The notes under the pieces: model-generated
Database searches by the model: none
The model's input: the letters and a program-made list of their open reading frames with translations, nothing else
What the model was told of the DNA's origin: nothing
Source: Bacillota bacterium
GTDB lineage: Bacteria; Bacillota; Clostridia; Christensenellales; Aristaeellaceae
Assembly: GCA_009787135.1 (NCBI GenBank)
Contig: WRGP01000107.1
Coordinates: forward strand, 1 to 5,708
Direction: 5' to 3'
DNA length: 5,708 nt
Translations under genes and position numbers: made by a program
Part shown: one piece after another, positions 1 through 5,708 of the stretch
Numbering within the stretch: position 1 is the first letter of the stretch
How the letters are laid out: every line of letters begins with the position of its first letter

Positions 1-286
1 CATCGCGCGCTGGCTGCTCACCACGCCGGACATCCTGATTCTGGACGAGCCCACACGCGGCATCGACGTCGGCGCCAAATACGAGATCTACACCATCATC
101 GCCGACCTCGCCAGAAGAGACAAATCCATCATCATGATCTCCTCCGAAATGCCCGAGCTGCTGGGCATGAGCGACCGGATCATGGTCATGTGCGAAGGGC
201 GCATGACGGGCATACTCGACGGCAAGGATGCCACGCAGGTGGAGGTCATGCGCCTGGCGACGCAGTTTGCGAGCAAGCTGGCATAA
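1..286 (+). CDS. mglA: Sugar ABC transporter ATP-binding protein, MglA/RbsA type (C-terminal fragment)
   Basis: Only the last 94 codons are present. The reading frame enters at base 2, base 1 completes an earlier codon, and TAA is at 284-286. The protein hydrolyses ATP on the cytoplasmic side to drive sugar import; family members carry two fused nucleotide-binding domains, and this is the end of the second. Visible in the fragment are Walker B, ILILDEP at residues 11-17, then the D-loop region TRGIDVGAK at 18-26. The switch segment IIMISSEMPELLGMSDRI at 43-60 has Ser-Glu where classical ABC ATPases have the H-loop His; as I recall this is usual in the second domain of this family. The tail ATQVEVMRLAT resembles the MglA C terminus. 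Walker A and the signature motif lie upstream of the window. The permease gene follows after 38 bases, so the two are almost certainly co-transcribed. The symbol rests mainly on the adjacent MglC; RbsA- or XylG-like substrates cannot be excluded from this fragment. Confidence 0.93.
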   Translation, partial: IARWLLTTPDILILDEPTRGIDVGAKYEIYTIIADLARRDKSIIMISSEMPELLGMSDRIMVMCEGRMTGILDGKDATQVEVMRLATQFASKLA

Positions 287-313
287 CTTCAAGAATACTA
301 TCGAACGGAAGGC

Positions 314-317
314 AGGA
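314..317 (+). promoter_or_regulatory. Ribosome-binding site of the permease gene
   Basis: AGGA, within GGAAGGCAGGA at 307-317, lies 7 bases before the ATG at 325. It selects this start over the longer open frame that begins at 190, which would overlap the end of mglA by 97 bases. An ATG at 318-320 is out of frame. Confidence 0.7.
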
Positions 318-324
318 ATGCACC

Positions 325-2457
325 ATGGTTAGCCCTTTGAGACCGGCAGGATTTCTTGAGAAAATCGGGACGCCCACCGCCGCGCGCCGTCTGCTTACGA
401 GCGCGCTATGCGCGCTGGTCGCGCTCAGCGCTTTTTTGCCCTATGTCAGCTACCCGACCCCAGCCTATACGCCGGACGCCGCCGCGCGGGCGCTTACAGG
501 CGCGCAGGCGGCGTATGACGCCGAAATGACGGCCTATGACGCCGACATGCGGGCGCTGGAGGATGCCCGGGCGCTGCTGCGCGAGGTGGAGCCATTGTTC
601 AACGCGGCCAGCGAAGCGCTCAAGGCGGCGTCTGACGAGGAAGAGATTGCCGGCAGGCAGGCCGAGTATGACGCCTACAACGAGCAGATTATAGAGGCGC
701 GCAAGATCACGCGCAAGGCGTCCACCATCGCCAGGCCCGTGGCCGTGCAGGATCCCGTGCCCATGGCGGACAGCCAGTATGGCGCGTATACGAAAACCGT
801 CGATTCCATCCCCGCCCTTACGGCGCAAATCAGGGACGCCGAGAAATATCTCGCGGCGCTGGACAAAGAAATTCCAAAGCTGGAACAGGAAAAGAACCTC
901 ACGAGGCAAGAGAAGGGGCTCGCAAAGCTGGAGAGCCACACCACGAACCTCAAATCGGAAATCACGAAGTATGTAGAGGCGCCGGCCGCTCAAACAACCG
1001 CCGCGGATCGGCTCGCGGTGCAAAAGGCCACGGCGGCGGTTCTGCGTGACACGCTGCTTACAGACCTGCGCGCCAAGCTGGAGCAGGCAAAAACGAAGAA
1101 AATTGAGTTTGAGAAAGGGTTGGCAACCCACCGCGTATTGGGCCTTTCGCTGATGACCGGCGGCCTTGCCGCCGCCCTGCGCACCGGGGCGCATCTCACG
1201 CTCATACCGGGCATGATTCTGATGCTCGCCGCGGCCTTGCTTTCGCTCCTCAAGTCCCCGCCCAAATGGCGCAGGCCGCTCATCATCCTGGGCGGCTTGC
1301 TGGTCGTCTTTTCCGCGCTGCGCCTCACCACCGCGACAGCCAAGGAGCTCGGCGTGATCGCAAAGGTGTATGCCTTCAGCTTTGGCTATGCGGTCGCCAT
1401 CATCGCCTCCCTGCTCGCCATCTTATCCGCGGCGTTCGAAGAGAAAGCCTTTGACCTTTCCGTGAAGGGAATCAAGCGTTTCGCGTCGGACAGGGCGATT
1501 TACCTGGTGCTGCTCTTCATTGTGGCTGTGATCGCGGCGATCCGGCCGAAATTCTTATCCGTATCCACGCTGCTGAACATCCTGCAGTACAGTTCAACCC
1601 GGCTCATCATCGCGATGGGCATGTCCTTTGTTATCATCGGTACAGGCGGTGTGGACCTGTCCTGCGGCCGCGTGGTTGGCATGACGGCGGTCATCTCCGC
1701 CTCCATGCTTCAAACAGCGACCTATAGCCGCCCGTTCTTCCCGAATCTGCCACAGATCTCCGTTTTCGTGCCGCTTCTCATTGCCACGGCCATCGCGCTT
1801 CTGCTTGGCCTGTTCAACGGTTCCGTCACGGCCAGGCTGGGCGTGCCGCCGTTCATCACCACGCTGGGCACGCAGGTCATCGTATACGGGGCCGCGAGCA
1901 TCTACTTCGATATGGCGCCCAACAACAGCCAGCCCATCGGCGGCCTGCGCGATGATTTTACCTTCCTCGGTTCCGGCGCGGTCTATGGTTTTATTCCGAT
2001 TATTGTCATCATCGCGCTGCTCGTGTGCGCGGTGATCTGGTTTGTGCAGAACAAGACGGTGTTTGGCAAAAACATCTATGCCATCGGCGGAAACCGAGAG
2101 GCTGCCAAGGTTTCCGGCATCAACGTAACGCTGACGATCGTTGCGCTCTTCGCGCTCTGTTCCCTGTTGATCGGCATGGCGGGCATCTTGGAGGGGGCGC
2201 GAACCGGCGGCGCGACGAACAACTATGGATTTGGGTATGAGCTTGACGCGATTGCCGCCTGTGTCGTAGGCGGCGTGTCGTCGTCCGGCGGCGTCGGCAC
2301 CGTGGGCGGCATCATCTCCGGCGTGCTGATCTTTCAGGTGATCAACTACGGCCTGACCTTTCTGGGCGTGAATCCATACTATCAGCAAATTATCAAAGGG
2401 ATTATCATCATCAGCGCGGTGGCGCTGGATGTCCAAAAGTATCAAAACAAGAAGTGA
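325..2457 (+). CDS. mglC: Galactose/methyl-galactoside ABC transporter permease (MglC) with ~380-residue N-terminal extension
   Basis: This is the membrane subunit of a sugar importer (BPD_transp_2 family), 710 residues against roughly 330-340 for a typical MglC. Residues ~382-710 are the permease core. Recognisable blocks are PPFITTLGTQVIVYG (508-522), the cytoplasmic loop FGKNIYAIGGNREAAKVSG (580-598), YELDAIAACVVGGVSSSGGVG (638-658) and the C-terminal segment INYGLTFLGVNPYYQQIIKG (673-692). These closely match E. coli MglC as I remember it. The extension consists of an anchor helix (~23-43, preceded by Arg21-Arg22) and a charged, Ala/Glu/Lys-rich helical region (~50-270) with heptad-like spacing and a Pro-containing break at ~137-163. 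Three more hydrophobic segments follow at ~291-309, 318-335 and 348-371. Lys/Arg-rich loops at 310-317 and 381-390 suit the cytoplasm, which puts the helical region outside. The start is chosen from the ribosome-binding site at 314. The gene ends in tandem stops, TGA TGA (2455-2460). Core identity is secure; the role of the extension is unknown. Confidence 0.93.
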   Translation: MVSPLRPAGFLEKIGTPTAARRLLTSALCALVALSAFLPYVSYPTPAYTPDAAARALTGAQAAYDAEMTAYDADMRALEDARALLREVEPLFNAASEALKAASDEEEIAGRQAEYDAYNEQIIEARKITRKASTIARPVAVQDPVPMADSQYGAYTKTVDSIPALTAQIRDAEKYLAALDKEIPKLEQEKNLTRQEKGLAKLESHTTNLKSEITKYVEAPAAQTTAADRLAVQKATAAVLRDTLLTDLRAKLEQAKTKKIEFEKGLATHRVLGLSLMTGGLAAALRTGAHLTLIPGMILMLAAALLSLLKSPPKWRRPLIILGGLLVVFSALRLTTATAKELGVIAKVYAFSFGYAVAIIASLLAILSAAFEEKAFDLSVKGIKRFASDRAIYLVLLFIVAVIAAIRPKFLSVSTLLNILQYSSTRLIIAMGMSFVIIGTGGVDLSCGRVVGMTAVISASMLQTATYSRPFFPNLPQISVFVPLLIATAIALLLGLFNGSVTARLGVPPFITTLGTQVIVYGAASIYFDMAPNNSQPIGGLRDDFTFLGSGAVYGFIPIIVIIALLVCAVIWFVQNKTVFGKNIYAIGGNREAAKVSGINVTLTIVALFALCSLLIGMAGILEGARTGGATNNYGFGYELDAIAACVVGGVSSSGGVGTVGGIISGVLIFQVINYGLTFLGVNPYYQQIIKGIIIISAVALDVQKYQNKK
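508..549 (+). repeat. Imperfect 21-base tandem repeat inside the permease extension
   Basis: Two adjacent 21-base units encode AAYDAEM and TAYDADM (residues 62-68 and 69-75), followed by a more diverged heptad, RALEDAR (76-82). Five of seven residues are identical between the two units, and the DNA is similar as well. Each unit is exactly seven codons, matching the coiled-coil heptad, so this looks like local expansion of a helical rod rather than a mobile repeat. Confidence 0.6.
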
Positions 2458-2466
2458 TGATGGAAC

Positions 2467-2488
2467 GGGCGCGAAAGGGACCGCGCCC
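2467..2488 (+). other. GC-rich hairpin just after the permease stop (hairpin 1)
   Basis: GGGCGCG (2467-2473) pairs perfectly with CGCGCCC (2482-2488) around an 8-base loop. It begins seven bases after the second in-frame stop of the permease gene and is followed one base later by a larger hairpin. It could be part of a 3'-end structure, a pause site or a block to 3' exonucleases. There is no U-tract, so it is not called a terminator. Confidence 0.6.
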
Positions 2489-2489
2489 C

Positions 2490-2533
2490 CCTGAAGAAGC
2501 CGCTTTCTCTTTCGGGAAGGCGGCTTCTTCAGG
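2490..2533 (+). terminator. Strong hairpin after mglC; possible terminator without U-tract (hairpin 2)
   Basis: CCTGAAGAAGCCGC (2490-2503) pairs perfectly with GCGGCTTCTTCAGG (2520-2533). The stem can continue inward through 2504-2509 with 2514-2519, including two G-U pairs, to a TTTC loop, giving about 20 pairs. The position, 30 bases after the permease stops, suits an end-of-operon structure. The bases after the stem (TCCGCCGCG) contain no T run, so classical intrinsic termination is uncertain. Alternatives are an mRNA-stabilising 3' end, leaky attenuation before the cation pump gene, or factor-assisted termination. Confidence 0.5.
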
Positions 2534-2558
2534 TCCGCCGCGTTCATCCCCTATCGCT

Positions 2559-2587
2559 CAGACGGATATTATGGGCAGCCGGATAAT
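2559..2587 (+). promoter_or_regulatory. Weak promoter candidate for the cation pump gene
   Basis: GATAAT (2582-2587) matches five of six bases of the sigma-70/sigma-A -10 consensus. Seventeen bases upstream, CAGACG (2559-2564) matches only three of six at -35, and there is no extended -10 TG. TATTAT (2567-2572) is a second possible -10. The call leans on location, between strong hairpins and the next gene, more than on sequence quality. Confidence 0.22.
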
Positions 2588-2606
2588 ACCTATGAAAGGA
2601 GATGAT

Positions 2607-2633
2607 TGCGGCGCGCCTCAAACCCGCGCCGCA
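2607..2633 (+). promoter_or_regulatory. Leader hairpin abutting the cation pump ribosome-binding site
   Basis: TGCGGCGCG (2607-2615) pairs perfectly with CGCGCCGCA (2625-2633) around the 9-base loop CCTCAAACC. The last paired base is the first A of the AGGAGGAGGAG ribosome-binding site. In an mRNA this stem could modulate ribosome access or shield the leader. It may also be chance in GC-rich DNA. No known riboswitch core was recognised. Confidence 0.4.
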
Positions 2634-2643
2634 GGAGGAGGAG
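2633..2643 (+). promoter_or_regulatory. Strong ribosome-binding site that fixes a TTG start
   Basis: AGGAGGAGGAG contains two overlapping full AGGAGG matches to the anti-Shine-Dalgarno sequence. It lies 5 bases (7 from the second AGGAGG) before an in-frame TTG at 2649-2651. No comparable site precedes the in-frame ATGs at 2457, 2571 or 2592. Confidence 0.75.
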
Positions 2644-2648
2644 ATCTC

Positions 2649-5255
2649 TTGCCGCTCAACCCCGCGATACGCCCAGGTTCCAAGGCCACGGCAGGCCTTA
2701 CCAGTGAGGAAGCGGCCCGCCGGCTGCGAGAGCAGGGGCCAAACGCGCTTCAAAAGAAAAAGAAAATTCATCCGTTTATGATCCTGCTATCGCAGTTTTC
2801 AGATTTTTTGACGATGATTCTGCTGATGAGCATTGGGCTTTCGCTGATCTTGGGCGAGAGGACAGAGGCGATTACGATCCTCGCGATCGTGGTGGTCAAC
2901 GCTTTGCTGGGCTTCGCGCAGGAGTATAAGACGGAAAAAACCATCGACGCGCTTCGCAATATGTCGGCGCCCAAATCCAATGTGCTCAGGGACGGCAAGG
3001 TGGTTGTCATTCCTTCCAGCGATATAGTCGTGGACGATGTGGTCGTTCTGGAGGCTGGCGATAAGGTGCCCGCGGACGGAACGCTTACGGAAGCCTTCGA
3101 TCTTTCCACGGACGAGTCGCTTCTCACCGGCGAATCCATGCCTGTCACAAAGGCTACTCACGGCAAGGATGATACCGGGTCACTGTTTATGGGCACCGTG
3201 GTAACCAGAGGGCGCGCCCGCGCGCTGGTCACGGCCACGGGCATGCGTACGGAAATGGGCAAGATCGCGGAGATGCTCGACACTATTGAGGAGCCGCAAA
3301 CACCCCTGCAAAAGCGCCTCAACCAACTGGGCAAAATCATCGCCATCGACTGCCTTGCCATCTGCGCCGTCGTGTCCGTTACGGGCATCCTGCGCGGCGA
3401 AGGTATCCTGAACATGATCATTATGGGTATTTCCTTGTCTGTGGCGGCCGTGCCGGAAGGGCTGGCCGCCATTGTGACCATTGCCCTGGCCCTGTCCGTG
3501 GGGCGCATGGTCAAGCGAAACGCGCTCATCCGCAAGCTGCACGCCGTGGAGACGCTGGGCGCCTCCAGCGTGGTGTGCACAGACAAGACCGGCACGCTGA
3601 CAGAAAACAAGATGACCGTGCGCGCGGTTCACACGGCGGAAAAGGACCTAAGCGTTACGGGCAGCGGATACGCGCCGGAAGGCGGTTTTTGGGCTGACGG
3701 CCACACCGTGGACGCAAAGAAAGACGAGGGCCTGCTGCTCACGCTCACAGCCGCGTGCCTGTGCAACAACGCTTCCCTGGACGGGGACGGCAAAACTGTG
3801 GGCGACCCGACGGAAATCGCCCTGCTGGTGGCCGGCCGCAAGGCGGGAATCAGCGAGAAGGACCTTGCGTCATACGTCAAAATTGATGAAATCCCCTTTG
3901 ATTCGGACCGCAAATGCATGTCCGTGTTCTCCCTTGAAAAGGGCAAGACAAGCATCTTTACCAAGGGCGCGCCGGACGTTCTGCTGACAAAATGCACGCA
4001 CGCGTACACGTCCCGCGGCGCCGTACCGCTGACGGACGCGATGCGGCAATCCTTCCTGTCCCGCAACGAACAGCTGGGCGCCGCGGCCTTGCGCGTGCTT
4101 GGCGTGGCGTATCGGGAGGATGTCGCGGCGGCAAAGGCGGACAGCGAGAAGGATCTGACGTTCTTAGGGCTGATTGGCATGATGGACCCTCCCCGCAAGG
4201 AGAGCTATGAGGCCGTGAAAATATGCAAGCAGGCCGGTATCCGGCCCGTCATGATCACCGGCGATCATATGGAGACGGCCAAGGCCGTAGCCAAGGATTT
4301 GCGGATCTGCACAGAAGGGGATCTTGTGGTGACCGGCCCGGCGCTGGACGCCATGGACGAAGCGGATCTGATCCGCGCGGTGCAGAAGACCACGGTATTC
4401 GCGCGCGTATCGCCGCGCCATAAGCTGCAAATTGTCCGCGCGCTGAAAAAATGCGGGCATATCGTGGCCATGACAGGGGACGGCGTAAACGACGCGCCGG
4501 CCATGAAAGAGGCGGACATCGGGGTGTCCATGGGCGTATCCGGCACGGACGTGGCCAAGGAAGCGGCGGGCGTGATTCTCCTGGACGACAACTTTGCCAC
4601 GCTCGTGGCGGCGGTGGAGGAGGGCCGCATTATCTACAAAAACATCCGCAAGTTTATCCGCTACCTGCTCTCGTGCAATGTGGGCGAGGTGATGACGATG
4701 TTCATGGGCATGCTGCTGGGGTTCCCCGTGGTGCTTTTGCCCATCCAAATTCTTTGGGTAAATCTGGTCACGGACGGTCTGCCCGCCATTGCCCTTGGCA
4801 TGGACCCGCCGGACGGAGACGAGATGCGCGAGAGGCCGCGCAAAGCGGACGAGGGTATATTCGCGAACGGGCTGATGCGCCGCATCATTGTGCGCGGCAT
4901 GGTCATCTCGTTTTGCACGCTGCTTACGTTTATCCTCTTCCTTCGAAACGCGCCTTCGCTGGAAGCGGCGCGCACCGGCGCGTTCCTGACGCTGGTGCTC
5001 ACGCAGCTCATCCATGTATTTGAATGCAAAAGCGAGAAGCGCCCGTTTTTGAAAATTCCTTTCCTGAACAACGTCCGTCTCATACTGGCGGTGCTTACAT
5101 CGCTCGCGATGATTCTGGCGGCGCTGTACATTCCCCCGCTCCAGCCGGTATTCCACACGGTCGCGCTCTCGGCAGCCCAACTGATAACGGTGGTTGGCAT
5201 ATCGCTGATCGGGCCGCTGATGTCCGGCTTTCTGGGCAGGAAACCCACCGCATGA
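2649..5255 (+). CDS. P-type (type II) Ca2+-ATPase-like cation-translocating ATPase
   Basis: This 868-residue pump moves a cation, most likely Ca2+, across the cytoplasmic membrane at the expense of ATP. Motifs in order: an N-terminal cation-ATPase segment (GLTSEEAARRL, 16-26), TGES of the actuator domain (160-163), PEGL in M4 (269-272), the phosphorylated Asp312 in DKTGTLT (312-318), KGAPD in the nucleotide domain (439-443), TGD (537-539) and TGDGVNDAP (609-617). Membrane segments fall at about 42-66, 72-92, 228-249, 255-285, 671-691, 693-717, 743-765, 776-792, 808-827 and 837-857, the usual ten. NVGE in M5 (677-680) and NLVTDGLP in M6 (705-712) match SERCA ion ligands, while Gln786 appears to replace the M8 Glu. 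Length is normal for bacterial SERCA-like pumps such as LMCA1 and YloB. TTG is chosen for its ribosome-binding site; the frame is open back to 2454, and ATG 2592 would add 19 residues. Substrate is inferred from motifs; Mn2+ or another cation remains possible. Confidence 0.93.
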   Translation: MPLNPAIRPGSKATAGLTSEEAARRLREQGPNALQKKKKIHPFMILLSQFSDFLTMILLMSIGLSLILGERTEAITILAIVVVNALLGFAQEYKTEKTIDALRNMSAPKSNVLRDGKVVVIPSSDIVVDDVVVLEAGDKVPADGTLTEAFDLSTDESLLTGESMPVTKATHGKDDTGSLFMGTVVTRGRARALVTATGMRTEMGKIAEMLDTIEEPQTPLQKRLNQLGKIIAIDCLAICAVVSVTGILRGEGILNMIIMGISLSVAAVPEGLAAIVTIALALSVGRMVKRNALIRKLHAVETLGASSVVCTDKTGTLTENKMTVRAVHTAEKDLSVTGSGYAPEGGFWADGHTVDAKKDEGLLLTLTAACLCNNASLDGDGKTVGDPTEIALLVAGRKAGISEKDLASYVKIDEIPFDSDRKCMSVFSLEKGKTSIFTKGAPDVLLTKCTHAYTSRGAVPLTDAMRQSFLSRNEQLGAAALRVLGVAYREDVAAAKADSEKDLTFLGLIGMMDPPRKESYEAVKICKQAGIRPVMITGDHMETAKAVAKDLRICTEGDLVVTGPALDAMDEADLIRAVQKTTVFARVSPRHKLQIVRALKKCGHIVAMTGDGVNDAPAMKEADIGVSMGVSGTDVAKEAAGVILLDDNFATLVAAVEEGRIIYKNIRKFIRYLLSCNVGEVMTMFMGMLLGFPVVLLPIQILWVNLVTDGLPAIALGMDPPDGDEMRERPRKADEGIFANGLMRRIIVRGMVISFCTLLTFILFLRNAPSLEAARTGAFLTLVLTQLIHVFECKSEKRPFLKIPFLNNVRLILAVLTSLAMILAALYIPPLQPVFHTVALSAAQLITVVGISLIGPLMSGFLGRKPTA

Positions 5256-5276
5256 ACCGCGCGCGGTTCGGTGCGG
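5248..5276. terminator. Palindromic hairpin between convergent genes, possible bidirectional terminator
   Basis: GAACCGCGCGCGGTTC (5254-5269) is a perfect 16-base palindrome. It is flanked by CCGCA (5248-5252) and TGCGG (5272-5276), which can extend the stem across a small internal loop. It overlaps the TGA of the cation pump gene (5253-5255) and ends three bases before the stop codon of the convergent gene. Neither strand has a clear T-tract after the stem, so termination is inferred from position and symmetry. Confidence 0.45.
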
Positions 5277-5279
5277 ATA

Positions 5280-5708
5280 TTACCACTGCCCTTTGAGCGT
5301 GTCCACCAAAAAGAACCGGTATACGTCCGAAGTAATGTCATGCGCCGTGGTGATGTTGGCATTGAAGATCCGGCCGCTGACCAGCAGCATCTCTGAACGG
5401 CGGTATAGCGGGATGACCTGAAGCTCGGCATACATCTCCAGAAACAGGCCCTCGTACAGCACCGTCCGCCGGGCAGGGTCCACTTCCTCCGTCACCCGCG
5501 TAAGGTCCCGGCTAAGCATATCGGAAGTGTATCGGGAAGCGTTCAGCCAGCTCTCCCCCATAAACAGATCCGCCGCCAGGGCCGGGCTGGACGGCAGCCT
5601 CCGCGCCTGAAAATACATGTCGCAGGCGCCCGCCGCCACAAGCTCCATAAGCTCCTCCAGCGATACGGCCTTCGGCCGCATGTCAATCCCAAGCGCCGCA
5701 AAATCCGC
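5280..5708 (-). CDS. ABC transporter substrate-binding protein, peptide-binding family 5 type (C-terminal fragment)
   Basis: The minus-strand frame enters at 5708 and ends at TAA (5282-5280), giving 142 C-terminal residues; the N terminus, including any lipoprotein signal, lies outside the window. Binding proteins of this family capture peptides, nickel or other solutes outside the membrane and deliver them to an Opp/Dpp-type importer. The pattern fits the end of the family's C-terminal lobe. ALGIDMRPKAVSLEELMELV (fragment residues 5-24) resembles the segment before a 'yDm' strand, here CDMYF (29-33). ASRYTS then corresponds to the family's 'n.s.ysnp.vD' segment, DPARRTVLYEGLFLEMYAEL to its 'DpeeR..ly.eaq.il' helix, and VIPLYRR to its 'PliPLy' strand. 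An internal Met at 5681 is in frame but is not a start, because the homology-like pattern continues upstream of it. The gene converges on the cation pump with a 24-base gap, so it belongs to a different transcription unit. The family call is by pattern; the solute cannot be inferred. Confidence 0.72.
   Translation of the reverse strand, partial: ADFAALGIDMRPKAVSLEELMELVAAGACDMYFQARRLPSSPALAADLFMGESWLNASRYTSDMLSRDLTRVTEEVDPARRTVLYEGLFLEMYAELQVIPLYRRSEMLLVSGRIFNANITTAHDITSDVYRFFLVDTLKGQW

Noticed and set aside
190..324. Upstream extension of the permease frame to an ATG at 190.
   Set aside because: It would overlap the clearly coding end of mglA by 97 bases and has no ribosome-binding site, whereas ATG 325 has AGGA 7 bases upstream.
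406..1194. Long minus-strand open frame opposite the permease extension.
   Set aside because: It is the antisense shadow of a GC-rich gene: Arg/Gly-rich, without recognisable motifs, and opposite a frame with clear protein signals.
2595..2648. Possible yybP-ykoY manganese riboswitch, suggested by AAAGGAG and a stem before a cation pump gene.
   Set aside because: The conserved core and the closing pairing of that riboswitch are not visible, and the segment is shorter than the usual element.
1..2648. Functional link between the sugar importer and the cation pump as one operon.
   Set aside because: A 191-base gap with strong hairpins separates them and no shared pathway is evident. Same-strand adjacency alone is weak support.
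2606..2707. Small arginine-rich overlapping frame (TTG 2606 to TGA 2707) behind AAAGGAG, a possible leader peptide.
   Set aside because: The Arg run is the frame-shifted reading of the AGGAGGAGGAG ribosome site and GC-rich stem, and nothing supports its translation.
4164..5180. Long minus-strand open frame opposite the cation pump.
   Set aside because: Its His/Arg/Gln-rich composition is typical of a shadow frame, and the opposite strand carries intact P-type ATPase motifs throughout.

Overview
The window is GC-rich (clearly above 50% by eye) and densely coded. It looks like a high-GC member of the Firmicutes, probably class Clostridia. The reasons are strong purine-rich Shine-Dalgarno sequences, a TTG start behind an AGGAGGAGGAG ribosome-binding site, and an MglA-MglC sugar importer pair next to a bacterial SERCA-like ATPase. 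This placement is inferred from style, not from a marker gene.

Layout: (1) Positions 1-286 (+) hold the last 94 codons of a sugar ABC-transporter ATPase of the MglA/RbsA type, including Walker B of its second nucleotide-binding domain. (2) Positions 325-2457 (+) hold its partner permease. Its C-terminal half is a very recognisable MglC. About 380 extra residues precede it: one membrane anchor, a long probably extracytoplasmic helical/coiled-coil region and three more predicted membrane segments. (3) Positions 2458-2648 are a 191-base gap with two tandem GC-rich hairpins just after the mglC stop codons, then a leader with a third hairpin that abuts the ribosome-binding site. (4) Positions 2649-5255 (+) hold a complete P-type (type II, Ca2+-ATPase-like) cation pump of 868 residues with all catalytic motifs. 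(5) A 24-base convergent gap lies inside a palindromic hairpin. (6) Positions 5280-5708 (-) hold the C-terminal 142 residues of an ABC-transporter substrate-binding protein of the peptide-binding family 5 type, continuing past the window edge.

How the genes work together: the first two are two of the three components of a galactose/methyl-galactoside-type importer; the sugar-binding protein is not in the window and may lie upstream. The cation pump is on the same strand, but hairpins separate it from the importer, so it may be a separate transcription unit. It has no obvious functional tie to sugar uptake. The convergent binding-protein gene belongs to another unit.

The feature most worth a second look is the roughly doubled MglC permease. 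The catalytic and transport genes otherwise look like intact, ordinary family members. I see no RNA genes, CRISPR arrays, insertion sequences or phage genes.
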